Source: Mesobacillus foraminis
Lineage (GTDB): Bacteria; Bacillota; Bacilli; Bacillales; Cytobacillaceae
Direction of reading: 5' to 3'
DNA: 64,000 nucleotides
Assembly: GCF_004340465.1 (NCBI RefSeq)
Contig: NZ_SLVV01000004.1
Coordinates: 391,230 to 455,229 of the forward strand
In this document: positions 27,142 through 36,151 of the stretch, in pieces
Numbering within the stretch: position 1 is the first letter of the stretch
How the letters are laid out: every line of letters starts with the position of its first letter
The notes under the pieces: model-generated
The model's input: the letters and a program-made list of their open reading frames with translations, nothing else
What the model was told of the DNA's origin: nothing
Databases searched by the model: none
Translations under genes and position numbers: made by a program

Positions 27142-29610
27142 CTACATCATCTTCATTAACACACGAAAAACACCAGCGGGATTTTTTTCTAAATCGTCGA
27201 TAGAAAAGACGTTCGTTTCCCTGCGTTTTACAAATAAAATTTGGCGTTCAGTTTTGTTAAACTGAATAGTAATGTCCTTAATTTTATATTCTTTAACAAA
27301 AGAGACATCATCAAGTTTCACATTGTCTAACTCCATCTTAATTCGATCTGACACCCTGCGAAGCATCCTCCAAATAGTCATTTCTTCATTAGATTTCATA
27401 TACAATTCAGGAAGTTCGGTTGCTTCTCTCAAAGTGTTGAGTGTAGTCATCATATAATTAGCAATCCCGTAATGTACAGGCTTAATGACATTCGGAGTGT
27501 TTCTCCAACCATCTACCTGAAACCTCATAAAGTCAACTCCGTTATTATTGACGGGCCATACTTCACAAATTTCACCATACATCAATACACCATTTTCTTC
27601 AGCGACTCCGCTCTTCACATACAGAGCTACATAACCAGCTTCCTGCCACCCTTTTTTGAGGACCTCAACTGGAATATGGTAAAACCCTTCCTGTATAAAA
27701 GAAACATAATCCTCCTGACTGGAAACTAGCCCAACAAGAACCTTGTCATCCAGACTGGATTGCCACTCTTCCATCGCCCCACGTGGTAAGATGCCTTCCC
27801 GCTGAATTTCCTCAGGGCTTTTATCTATAAGCCTTTCCACAAAGCGTTCCACTAGGGTTGTAGCATTAGGAAGAAACGGTAGTCCGCCAATATTAACTTT
27901 ATTGATGCTCTTGTAAAAAGGATGCTCCTGATAAAGTATTTCATCATTCCAAGGAAACAAAACATACGCTCCAAAAGCGGTCCGCTCATAGGGACCGTTG
28001 TGCTCGACGACAATTGAATCTCGATAACGGTGCATGGTGTTAATGTCATCTTCCATCGGACCAGGTTGCTTGTACCGATTCCCATAAAAACTGCCATGTT
28101 GCGCATAGTCGATTCGATATTTAGCATCAAAAATATAATTGAAGTGATAGTCCGTGCCTTTTTTCTCAATACTAAGCATCGTATCTGGCTTCTGCGGGAG
28201 AGTGGGAAGATTCCCTTCGTACTTTTGATAGGTAAGAATAATCTCCTCATTCGTGACTGGATGCCGAAACTTCCTCGTGGCCATTTTGTTCGCTTCCAGA
28301 TTCACATAAAGACCATCTCGATTAACTTGGACGATATCCTGGCTCACCAGCTTATACTTTCGATTTAAAATCTGCCCAAGCTTAAGGAAGGTCCAGTATT
28401 CATACAGAGTTGCAACATCTTTCACCGACATTTGATAAAGCTTCCCCTGAAGCATTAGCCCCTTAAAAACAGTTAAGTAGATTTGAAAATCGTCCCGGTA
28501 GCCTGGAGCCATTTGCAGCACCAGACTCATGACAGATCGATCTAATTTGCCGATCGACTTCCAAAAAGAACTTTTCAATCTGTTTTGGATTTTCTTGATC
28601 ATGTCTTCAATTTTATTAATCAATTCATAATCCGGTTCATCCCGAAACCTTCTACTCTGGTTGACGATGGCTTTCAACAAATCCTCTAGCCTGTGTATTA
28701 GCCTCTCCATCATCCACTTTACATACCGGTTCTCAACTGTATCGTAAGTGAGCTCCTTTTTTATCCTTAGCCCCTCGGTTGGCATAACACTTCGCCCTTT
28801 AACCTCTATCCCCTTGTCTACTTCTACAAATGAGCCCGAACGTTTCCTTAAATAACTTCGGCTCTTAGAGTCAATTTTCCGCAGCTGATCTCCCCTAGCC
28901 TTTTCATGGATCGTTTCCAGCTTATGATGAGGTTGACGCTCAATCCGCTCGATTGCCTGTAAAAACTGTTGAAAATGCTTACTGATCAAACGGTAAAATT
29001 CCGCCCTTGAGGGGTTTCCTTCTAACTTCAGCCTCGCCCCTAAAAACGTCTTTCGAATAAAGTGAAACGCAAGATTATAAATCTCATCATTCACCTCTTC
29101 AAGGAGTTTTTGATAATCCTTTTTATAATCAAGCTTAGATGGATAGATCTCTAGGGAGACTGATAACAGAGTTTTATTCTCCGATTGTATTTCAAAGGTT
29201 GTAAACCCAACTTCATTTTGAAAAACCAAATTCCCCATCAGCATGGATTGCCTGCCAATTTTAGCGGTAGATACAGCTTGTCTAAGTATAGGGTGTTCAT
29301 GGTAAAAGGAAAGCTCTCTTTCCTCCTTAGGGAGAACAATCAATTGATAGACTCCGTTCTCAAAGAAAACCGGCCGAACCTTTTCATCAAAAACGAGTTG
29401 CTGCTGGTTCACATCATAAACGAGAACTTCATGGATGTTTTCCCCTTGGACATCAAACTCCATTACATCATGGTAATCCATCGTACGATATTGCTTTAAT
29501 CCTTCATAGCGCTCATGATAAGGCTTTCCTTTAATGATTAAAGATAGCTCTTCGGTTTCAATCTGTACGAGTTCAACATCCTTACGAGATCCAGAAGGAA
29601 GTAAAGCCAT
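27142..29610 (-). CDS. McrC-like DUF2357 nuclease subunit
   Basis: A protein of about 822 residues with an N-terminal DUF2357 region (to about 280), a long helical middle and a PD-(D/E)XK-type nuclease core: KPDTMLSI followed by NYIFDAKYRID supplies the D...DxK triad. This layout is that of McrC-type nucleases working with a McrB-type motor. The ATG at 29610 follows AGGAGG by ten bases and overlaps the end of the motor gene by 29 bases; the frame itself is open to 29688. The pair should cut DNA, probably foreign or modified, after NTP-driven translocation by the partner. Confidence 0.82.
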   Translation of the reverse strand: MALLPSGSRKDVELVQIETEELSLIIKGKPYHERYEGLKQYRTMDYHDVMEFDVQGENIHEVLVYDVNQQQLVFDEKVRPVFFENGVYQLIVLPKEERELSFYHEHPILRQAVSTAKIGRQSMLMGNLVFQNEVGFTTFEIQSENKTLLSVSLEIYPSKLDYKKDYQKLLEEVNDEIYNLAFHFIRKTFLGARLKLEGNPSRAEFYRLISKHFQQFLQAIERIERQPHHKLETIHEKARGDQLRKIDSKSRSYLRKRSGSFVEVDKGIEVKGRSVMPTEGLRIKKELTYDTVENRYVKWMMERLIHRLEDLLKAIVNQSRRFRDEPDYELINKIEDMIKKIQNRLKSSFWKSIGKLDRSVMSLVLQMAPGYRDDFQIYLTVFKGLMLQGKLYQMSVKDVATLYEYWTFLKLGQILNRKYKLVSQDIVQVNRDGLYVNLEANKMATRKFRHPVTNEEIILTYQKYEGNLPTLPQKPDTMLSIEKKGTDYHFNYIFDAKYRIDYAQHGSFYGNRYKQPGPMEDDINTMHRYRDSIVVEHNGPYERTAFGAYVLFPWNDEILYQEHPFYKSINKVNIGGLPFLPNATTLVERFVERLIDKSPEEIQREGILPRGAMEEWQSSLDDKVLVGLVSSQEDYVSFIQEGFYHIPVEVLKKGWQEAGYVALYVKSGVAEENGVLMYGEICEVWPVNNNGVDFMRFQVDGWRNTPNVIKPVHYGIANYMMTTLNTLREATELPELYMKSNEEMTIWRMLRRVSDRIKMELDNVKLDDVSFVKEYKIKDITIQFNKTERQILFVKRRETNVFSIDDLEKNPAGVFRVLMKMM

Positions 29611-32158
29611 CGTCTCGTAACCTCCTGAGCATTTCCAATACTTTTGTCGCGCTATTACGGTATCTTGCTGTCTTGAGATCAGCTTCATATGAATCCTGAT
29701 CTTCCTCGTATAGTTTACCAGTGAATTGCTGATAGAGTTGTCTTAATAATTGATCCACTCGAGAGTCACTTCCAGCGATCCGTGGTAATATCTTTTGTAA
29801 GATGCAATGGTCCATTGCCTCATCATCGTCCAGTAAACTTCCCTCTTCGTTATAGGCTAGGTAAAAGCAAATCTCATCACGAACACGATAGCCTACCTGG
29901 GCGTTGATCAACTCAAGTGATTTGTTGATTTTCACCAACTCTTCCGTAGTCCGTTCCACTAAAGCTTGATGGCTCTGATAAACATCCTTTAAATGTAGGT
30001 ATTTAGAAGATAGCCGCTCATGCCCAATCGAGATCGATTCAACTTCTTCCTGCTCCTTTAAAAAATCAAGATTCCCCAAATCAACTCGGTTAAACTCAAT
30101 GGTATTCGCCCTGTCCAGTACCTTTTTACTAAAAGGATGGGTCGTTTCATCCATGTTCACCGTTCCTATTATATAAAGGTTATTCGGCAGCTTAAGATCG
30201 ATTCCAGCTGTTTCTCTTGATAACAAATTCGATGAAACCATCTCACCGTCTTTCCATTTGCGGCTCTCCATTACACTTAAAATATCGCTAAAATAATACT
30301 CTACCCGTGCAAGGTTCATTTCATCTAACAGAACAAAATAAGGCAAAGTAGGATTCTCTTTCGCTCTCTCAATGACCTTCGTTAGCGGCCCTTTCTTGAA
30401 TTCCCCTTTAATATCCACATAACCAAGTAAATCAGAACCATCATTCCAATCAGGACGAATTGGAATTAAAGCAAACTGACCATTCTCCTCATTGGCCCCA
30501 ACACTCTCCGCAAACCACTGAACCATCTTCGTTTTACCTGTTCCAGAAATACCTGAAAGGATCACAAATGGTTTTGTTTTGAGAGAGAGGAATAAGTTGA
30601 TGACTTCTTCCTTCTCGTAATAAAAGCCTTTGCTCTCTATGTAGGCATAGATGTGGTCGATTAGATCTTTATAAGTAAGATATACAGTTTCCTTGTCCTT
30701 AACTACTGGGGGAGTTGGTGTTATCATCTCATATCCATTTTTCAAGGAAATAAAGTTTTCGTATATGTTAATCATCTCTTTTAAGTCTGCCACCAAAACA
30801 TCCTCAGAAGGCATATTATCAGCAGCATAGGAAATATAAGCAGCCGTCGACATAGCATATTGTCTGGCCTTTGTACTGGTCCCAAGATGGATGTCATGGT
30901 CTATTCTAACTTTACTCGATTCTAAAATCGAATCCCGTATTTCCTCTTTTATACGGAGCATATCTTCCTTTGATGTCTCAGTAACACCTTGTGCAAGAGT
31001 GAGATAAACACTTTCCATATCTTCACTAAAAAGATAAACAATATAATACCCTCTCTGAGTAGAAATGGTAATTTTACGATTCATGATGGCAATCCAAGGA
31101 ACCGATGCCCAGTTTCCTTGCCCAACAGAGCCAGTGACAACATATTCTGCTGAATCAATAAATGAGAGTTGGTAAAATCGCTGTGGAATATCATTTCGAA
31201 CAAATGAGCCTAGGAGATGACCACCAAGGCTTTCTCTTTTAGCCCCAAGATACTCCTCCATTACTTTTAATAAACTATTTCTTATATTACTTGTCATGAG
31301 CTGCTCCTTTTTATCCAAGGTCTCGAAGAATGATTCTGTAGGATTCCCTTCAGCATCAATCAATCCCGTACTTTCCAACCACATGAAGAGATTGTGTGTT
31401 CTCTCCTTCGCAACAGATTCAACCATGAGATTATCACCTCTAGAATTACGAACAATTAGCATCCCTAATTCCTCTACAGCCAACTTCTTCTCTTTTTTTG
31501 GATAGTCTCGCAGTAAATCTAAACAAATAAGAGAAACTCTAAAATATCCTAGATTTAAAAGTATTCCCTTAATCAATTGATCTTTATTTGCCGCTTGTGT
31601 ATATGTATCTAACAAAGGAGTGTTAATTTCATTGAATTCATCAATAAAACCAAGCAAGCGAGCATCTTGACGACTCCTCGACTTAACTCGATATTCATTG
31701 CCATTAAAATGCTCCTTTAAGTGTTTAGGATCATAAGTCCCTTTTATTACTTCATCCAAGAACAATTTTACATTTTGGTATTGGTCATTAGGTAATTCAT
31801 CTGTCTTAAATTCCTTTAGATAAATTTTATTTGTTCTACCAGTGTTAGAAACCTCTACGAAAGGCAAACTTGAAAACAAAGCCATCAAGAAAGACGATCG
31901 TCCTCTTGTCTTTTTAAAATCATTTGCTTCCGCTTTACTTGCATTAATGAAGTCATACCAACCTTCAATGATAAATTTATGAGAGATAAATTCGAATGAG
32001 TTGTCTTTCTCTCCCCGTAAATATTTAGTTCTTGACGATTCGGTTTCTACATAAATCCCTTGTTCATCACGTCTAGTTATTTTATTTTCTTTTTTATTAC
32101 TTAGTGTTTTAACCTGTTTTAATCTTTTAGAAAGTTCCAGTACAATCCTTTCTAACAT
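29582..32158 (-). CDS. McrB-like AAA+ motor with DUF3578 domain
   Basis: About 858 residues. The centre (about 290-400) has a DUF3578/MrcB-type domain (SVGQGNWASVPWIAIMNRKI, GYYIVYLFSEDM), proposed to recognise DNA. The C-terminal third is a McrB-type AAA+ GTPase: Walker A GISGTGKT near residue 535, Walker B VLLDEMNLARVEYY, and the McrB signature GTVNMDET with a following Arg finger. The N-terminal 200 residues match nothing I know. ATG 32158 is preferred over the TTG three codons earlier because AAAGGCG is better spaced. Together with the overlapping DUF2357 nuclease it makes a McrBC-like restriction system. Confidence 0.85.
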   Translation of the reverse strand: MLERIVLELSKRLKQVKTLSNKKENKITRRDEQGIYVETESSRTKYLRGEKDNSFEFISHKFIIEGWYDFINASKAEANDFKKTRGRSSFLMALFSSLPFVEVSNTGRTNKIYLKEFKTDELPNDQYQNVKLFLDEVIKGTYDPKHLKEHFNGNEYRVKSRSRQDARLLGFIDEFNEINTPLLDTYTQAANKDQLIKGILLNLGYFRVSLICLDLLRDYPKKEKKLAVEELGMLIVRNSRGDNLMVESVAKERTHNLFMWLESTGLIDAEGNPTESFFETLDKKEQLMTSNIRNSLLKVMEEYLGAKRESLGGHLLGSFVRNDIPQRFYQLSFIDSAEYVVTGSVGQGNWASVPWIAIMNRKITISTQRGYYIVYLFSEDMESVYLTLAQGVTETSKEDMLRIKEEIRDSILESSKVRIDHDIHLGTSTKARQYAMSTAAYISYAADNMPSEDVLVADLKEMINIYENFISLKNGYEMITPTPPVVKDKETVYLTYKDLIDHIYAYIESKGFYYEKEEVINLFLSLKTKPFVILSGISGTGKTKMVQWFAESVGANEENGQFALIPIRPDWNDGSDLLGYVDIKGEFKKGPLTKVIERAKENPTLPYFVLLDEMNLARVEYYFSDILSVMESRKWKDGEMVSSNLLSRETAGIDLKLPNNLYIIGTVNMDETTHPFSKKVLDRANTIEFNRVDLGNLDFLKEQEEVESISIGHERLSSKYLHLKDVYQSHQALVERTTEELVKINKSLELINAQVGYRVRDEICFYLAYNEEGSLLDDDEAMDHCILQKILPRIAGSDSRVDQLLRQLYQQFTGKLYEEDQDSYEADLKTARYRNSATKVLEMLRRLRDDGFTSFWIS

Positions 32159-32233
32159 TAATCTCAACGCCTTTACAATATATTCCTATACATTATAATA
32201 ACAAAACAACTGGGCTCTATATATTACAAATAT

Positions 32234-32260
32234 AAAAGGAGAGCAAATGCTCTCCTTTTT
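32234..32260. terminator. hairpin terminator upstream of the McrBC-like operon
   Basis: AAAAGGAGAGCA and TGCTCTCCTTTT pair perfectly around a two-base loop. It could end transcripts from the ComK-like gene. Confidence 0.72.
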
Positions 32261-32736
32261 ACAATAGTTATTGAGTTCTTTAATATGTAAATCATTCTTA
32301 TTCCTTATCAATAGACTTTTGGCCTATTAGTAATTCAAAGGTGAAGCAGATTAAAAGGCACATAAAACTCAAGCGGTTTTGAAGTTAGAGGGAAACCATA
32401 ATATGACGACACAACAATTTATTTATTTTGAAACATTCATATTGTTACCGACGATATCTGCAGATCCTCCCTTTAGGCGTCTACAGATTTTTAATTTGAA
32501 TTAATGAAGAACTTCATAAACAACTATAGACGTAAATATTTGATACCGGTGGTCAGGATCGGATCTTTTCGTCGAATAAAATGCGCCTATGATCAAAAAT
32601 CTATGAAAGTTAAAATAATATATTAAAAAGGGGGCTAACCTCTAGAATGTTATTAATTGTCTTTAGTTTTGTTAGACTTACATGCTTAATACATCTTCCT
32701 TATAGGTTCTACTAAAATTTGTATTAATCATTATGT
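32261..32736. other. intergenic gap, nothing recognised
   Basis: About 475 AT-rich bases between the McrBC-like operon and the ComK-like gene. No gene, repeat or regulatory element was seen apart from the terminator at the left edge. Confidence 0.4.
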
Positions 32737-33279
32737 TTAATTCTTTTTATCGAAGATAAGTTTCCCTGTTTCTTTACAAATCCCATATTGTTCACTGGCG
32801 ACATATTTTAGGTTCCCTCCTGATAGGACTCTTTCAGTTAGGATCCTCCGTAAATCTCCCGCTTTTTGTTTTTTGCTGTTAAAAGAAGATTGCCTTGTTT
32901 TTAGCTTTAACGAGTTGCCATTTCTAAGCTCAACAATCGTATAACGTCCTTGAGAACGGGTATTTAGGACGTGTTCATGATTGAACCAGATACAATCATG
33001 GTGTACAGAAGACTTGTGGGGAAACAGGCAAATGTCCAAGTCCTGGCAGACCATAAAAGGACACAAATGGATATTCCCGAGGATTGACTTAGCCCCTTCT
33101 ATCGCCCCCTTCAAATTATTCCCATAATAATTGGTACTTTCAATTAGAACTTTAATGGGCGGCAGATCAACAAGCAATGGCATATTTCCCTCTATAACTC
33201 TAGTACATAGTTTTCCATATTCATCAAACTCTCCTGTAACCAATTCGGTCTTCTGTTTAATAATATAATGTGTTAACAT
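32737..33279 (-). CDS. comK: ComK-family transcription factor paralogue
   Basis: The 180-residue product resembles ComK, the master activator of DNA-uptake competence in Bacillus. Matching parts are the YYGNNLKGAIEGAKSILG segment, ICLFPHKSSVHHDCIWF (ComK: AFPT...DDCVWLF), the strand TIVELRNGNSLKLKTRQSSF and the helix QKAGDLRRILTERV. It is slightly shorter than Bacillus subtilis ComK (192 residues). Additional cysteines (CPFMVCQDLDIC) differ from ComK. TAGGAG precedes ATG 33279 and a palindrome lies 50 bases upstream. Some Bacillaceae carry two comK genes, so this may be a second one; whether it activates uptake genes is unknown. Confidence 0.72.
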   Translation of the reverse strand: MLTHYIIKQKTELVTGEFDEYGKLCTRVIEGNMPLLVDLPPIKVLIESTNYYGNNLKGAIEGAKSILGNIHLCPFMVCQDLDICLFPHKSSVHHDCIWFNHEHVLNTRSQGRYTIVELRNGNSLKLKTRQSSFNSKKQKAGDLRRILTERVLSGGNLKYVASEQYGICKETGKLIFDKKN

Positions 33280-33330
33280 CAGTTCTTCACTCCTAATTCA
33301 TTTATCTGCTATTTTCAATTTGAATAATTA

Positions 33331-33361
33331 GGAGTATACTAACATAGAGTTGGTATACTCC
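33331..33361. promoter_or_regulatory. palindrome upstream of the ComK-like gene
   Basis: GGAGTATAC at 33331-33339 and GTATACTCC at 33353-33361 form a perfect nine-base inverted repeat with a 13-base centre. Position 50 bases before the start codon suggests an operator or a leader hairpin. Confidence 0.5.
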
Positions 33362-33368
33362 AACCTCT

Positions 33369-33416
33369 AAAAACCCATTGGGCAGGTCTTCCCGGACTTC
33401 ATCCCTGTGGGTTTTT
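33369..33416. terminator. hairpin with T tail, no clear parent gene
   Basis: AAAAACCCA and TGGGTTTTT pair around a 30-base structured loop, followed by ATTTTTG on the plus strand. No plus-strand gene precedes it, so it may end an unannotated small RNA or be a leftover of a deletion. Confidence 0.5.
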
Positions 33417-34060
33417 ATTTTTGTTGCTGCCTAAAATCTTACCTCCCTTATTACATTTTCGTTATCCTTAAAATCAAATAATACAGTCAAACGCTTCCAA
33501 ATACTTGTACTTAACAACACTGCTTTATTATATCTTGAGGTATTTTTCTTATAGAATAGCTTTTTGATGATAATTGTGAATTTTTGTCGAATTTATAGGT
33601 ATATGAATCTACCGAAGTTAGTTTCAGTTGAAGCTTCATAGGTCTAAATGATTATTTAACAACAAAAAATGGCTTTGACAAAGCTTGTAAGGAAGCAAAA
33701 AAGTAATTTTGCGTAAATTCATTTTTAAATATCAGTAACTTTTATGAAACCAGAACAACCTTTCCTCGTTTAGACCTGGAAAAGACCGTTCCTTTTCCTT
33801 GTTTTGATAACTTATTCCCACCCTTAAGACTCATTGTGATTCTTGACTTAATTTAAGCAGCCTTGATTTGCGATTTACTTTAGACCTATTAGCTGCGCAA
33901 CCTTTCTTTTGGCTTATAACATTTTAAACAATGGATAGCCTAACTCCTGAAAAAAATGCAGGTCCTTTTCAAATAGGAATATTGGCGTTGTTAGCAATTT
34001 TCCATCTCCATAAGAACTGCCTAGCGGAAAGTGCTAGCTTCATAGAATAAAAATGCGTAA
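33417..34060. other. intergenic gap, nothing recognised
   Basis: About 640 AT-rich bases with frequent stops in all frames. No gene or repeat was recognised; a short inverted repeat CTAGC...GCTAG is at 34021-34038. Confidence 0.4.
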
Positions 34061-34089
34061 AAAAAGAAAGGCAGACAACCGCCTTTCTT
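34061..34089 (-). terminator. terminator of the YjbR/VOC operon
   Basis: Minus strand AAGAAAGGC and GCCTTTCTT pair with an eight-base loop, followed by T residues, just after the YjbR-like stop. Confidence 0.75.
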
Positions 34090-34094
34090 CACTT

Positions 34095-34460
34095 CTAATG
34101 CATATCCAGCCATTTCTTCACCAAGCGCTTCGGTGCCGCACGTAAATAGGCTTCCTGAATGAGGCTGGTTAATTCATCCCAATGTTCCTCCGTTGGCTGG
34201 TCAATCGAAACCCAACCGTGATGTCCTATATAGGGAGTTTTATAAAAATACTCTTTTTCCAGCAAGATCTCCTGTGTTTCTCTATCAGACTTGAATGACA
34301 GGCGTTTTTCTCCTGATATCACAAAGGATTTTCCATTGACTTTAAACGTGTTGTGACCGAAACCATCGACAATTTCAACAGCTTCCGGCAGTGCCAGACA
34401 GATCTTCCGCAGAATCTCAAGCATGCCTCCAGTTTCTTGTGTGCCAAAGTTGCTATTCAC
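34095..34460 (-). CDS. MmcQ/YjbR-family protein
   Basis: The 121-residue product belongs to the MmcQ/YjbR family, a small CyaY-like fold with suggested DNA binding. The opening LRKICLALPEAVEIVDGFGHNTFKVNGK and the later PYIGHHGWVSI are typical. It starts with a GTG that overlaps the stop of the preceding VOC gene (TAGTG), so expression is coupled. Its role is unknown; the family is widespread and often sits in operons with stress or VOC proteins. Confidence 0.82.
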   Translation of the reverse strand: MNSNFGTQETGGMLEILRKICLALPEAVEIVDGFGHNTFKVNGKSFVISGEKRLSFKSDRETQEILLEKEYFYKTPYIGHHGWVSIDQPTEEHWDELTSLIQEAYLRAAPKRLVKKWLDMH

Positions 34461-34855
34461 TATTTTGCATTCTCATCGGGCTGATGGATGCCAAAGGTAT
34501 TGCCTTCCGTATCAATATAATAGCCTTGCCATGCCATACCTGGGAGAGCGTACTTCGGCAAAGCGACTTTTCCGCCAAGACTTAGAATCTTGGCTTCACT
34601 AGCATCGTAATCTTCCACTCCCATTGTGCATGCATAGCCATTTAAAGCCTGATTGGGTCCGGGAGGAGGACCTTGGCGCTGCATCAATGCTCCGTTAATG
34701 CCCATCTCACTCTCCTCGCCAGTCACTGCCCCGAAATAAGGCATCCCGGCATAGCCGCTCCAATCTTCAAAAGTCCAACCGAACACCTCTCCATAAAACT
34801 TCTTAGCCCGCTCCATATCATCTACATGAATTTCAAAATGAATTAATCTTCCCAT
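34460..34855 (-). CDS. VOC-family protein (glyoxalase-like)
   Basis: A protein of 131 residues with the vicinal-oxygen-chelate fold: IHFEIHVDDMERAKKFYGEVFGW is the standard opening and NTFGIHQPD the usual ending. These proteins act as glyoxalases, dioxygenases or resistance proteins; this sub-group with MGINGALMQR is usually uncharacterised. ATG 34855 is chosen because AGGAGG lies five bases upstream, inside the longer frame from 34870. It is coupled to the YjbR-like gene. Confidence 0.83.
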   Translation of the reverse strand: MGRLIHFEIHVDDMERAKKFYGEVFGWTFEDWSGYAGMPYFGAVTGEESEMGINGALMQRQGPPPGPNQALNGYACTMGVEDYDASEAKILSLGGKVALPKYALPGMAWQGYYIDTEGNTFGIHQPDENAK

Positions 34856-35003
34856 GATAACCTCCTGCATTTTGTATGATTTTGAATTTATAACTCTATC
34901 AGTATGTATTCCTTCCCTGGTGCGGTTTCCTTTTCCATTATTGAAAGAACCATCGCGATTTATTCAATTGACCAGCACAGATATTCAAATTTGTCCTTTT
35001 CAA

Positions 35004-35456
35004 TCACTTCTCTAAATGGGCTTTCAACGCATCTAAATCTTTTTCACAGGCTTTCTTAAAGGTTCCTGCCATCATTTTCCCGAACACTTTAGCCAGACCA
35101 GTAAGTCCATTGATCTCCCCATGCAGTGTAACTTCTGTTACGTCACCAGCCGTTCCAATCTTGTAAGTGAACAGAAATCCCCCTTTGCCGGTTGTGCCTT
35201 TCGTGCCATCACAGCGAAGCACGACGAGATCAGGTTCATGCAGCTGCACCACTTCGAAATGTTCAGTCGCCTCTTTTCCAAACATTTTTCTAGTTTCTCT
35301 CCACTCACTTCCCGTTCGCATCGGTCCTTGATCCAAGCGCTCCATTCGCACAAGTCCTTGCATCCAGTTCCGGGCAGAATCAAGGTCAAGCAAGCCTCTA
35401 TATGTTTCTTCTTGTGTCGCGTCAAAGTCTTTTTTCACCTCAAACACAATTCCCAA
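35004..35456 (-). CDS. SRPBCC-family protein
   Basis: A protein of about 150 residues with the START/Bet v1-like (SRPBCC) fold that binds hydrophobic ligands. The opening FEVKKDFDATQEETYRGLLD and the closing FKKACEKDLDALKAHLEK are typical. A TTG at 35456 is preferred since AAAGGAGG lies seven bases upstream and overlaps the GTG at 35465. No ligand can be named. It lies upstream of the VOC/YjbR pair after a 130-base gap. Confidence 0.78.
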   Translation of the reverse strand: MGIVFEVKKDFDATQEETYRGLLDLDSARNWMQGLVRMERLDQGPMRTGSEWRETRKMFGKEATEHFEVVQLHEPDLVVLRCDGTKGTTGKGGFLFTYKIGTAGDVTEVTLHGEINGLTGLAKVFGKMMAGTFKKACEKDLDALKAHLEK

Positions 35457-35693
35457 ATTGATCACCTCCTTTCAACTTGTTGTTGCCAAAGAACCAAACG
35501 TTTGTTCTAATTTAGTATATTCAACAGAGAAGACCTTTAATCCTCCTTCGTTCGCGAACTTTATTACAGTTCTGTTAAGAATCCCTCTTTATAAACACAT
35601 CATGATAAACATTGATATACGTTCATCAGGTTGTCCATTTCCATTTACTCCCTTATACTGAATGTATCAACGATCTCTTTGGAGGGTAACCAA

Positions 35694-36065
35694 ATGAAAT
35701 TAGGTGCGTTTTCTGTCAGTTTAAGTGTGAAGGACATTCATGTATCAAAAGCATTTTACGAAAAGCTGGGATATAAAGTCCTGGGAGGCGACATTGCCCA
35801 AAATTGGCTGATCATGAAGAACGAAAACAGCATCATTGGATTATTTCAGGGAATGTTTGAAAAGAACATCCTGACTTTTAATCCTGGATGGAATGAAAAT
35901 GCCGAAAATCTTGATTCTTTTACAGACGTGCGCGAACTTCAAAAACAGCTAAAGGAGCAAGGGATAAAAATTCTGTCGGAAGCAGATGAGTCAGGTGAAG
36001 GACCAGCTCATTTTACCATTGAAGATCCTGATGGCAATCCTATTCTCGTCGATCAGCACCGATAG
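35694..36065 (+). CDS. VOC-family protein
   Basis: A 123-residue VOC-fold protein ([25 protein letters not shown] at the start, [16 protein letters not shown] at the end). ATG 35694 is chosen because TTTGGAGGG lies nine bases upstream; the frame is open to 35631. Members of this group are uncharacterised glyoxalase-like enzymes. It is a single gene transcribed away from the SRPBCC gene and ends at a strong shared terminator. Confidence 0.83.
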   Translation: MKLGAFSVSLSVKDIHVSKAFYEKLGYKVLGGDIAQNWLIMKNENSIIGLFQGMFEKNILTFNPGWNENAENLDSFTDVRELQKQLKEQGIKILSEADESGEGPAHFTIEDPDGNPILVDQHR

Positions 36066-36113
36066 ATATCCTAAGTAATACTGATAGATTCCATCTTCCT
36101 TCATTAAATAAAA

Positions 36114-36139
36114 GAACTGCCCGGAAAACCGGGCAGTTC
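36114..36139. terminator. bidirectional terminator
   Basis: GAACTGCCCGG and CCGGGCAGTTC form a perfect eleven-base stem with a four-base loop between the converging VOC and melA genes. Confidence 0.85.
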
Positions 36140-36151
36140 CATTGTTCTTGA

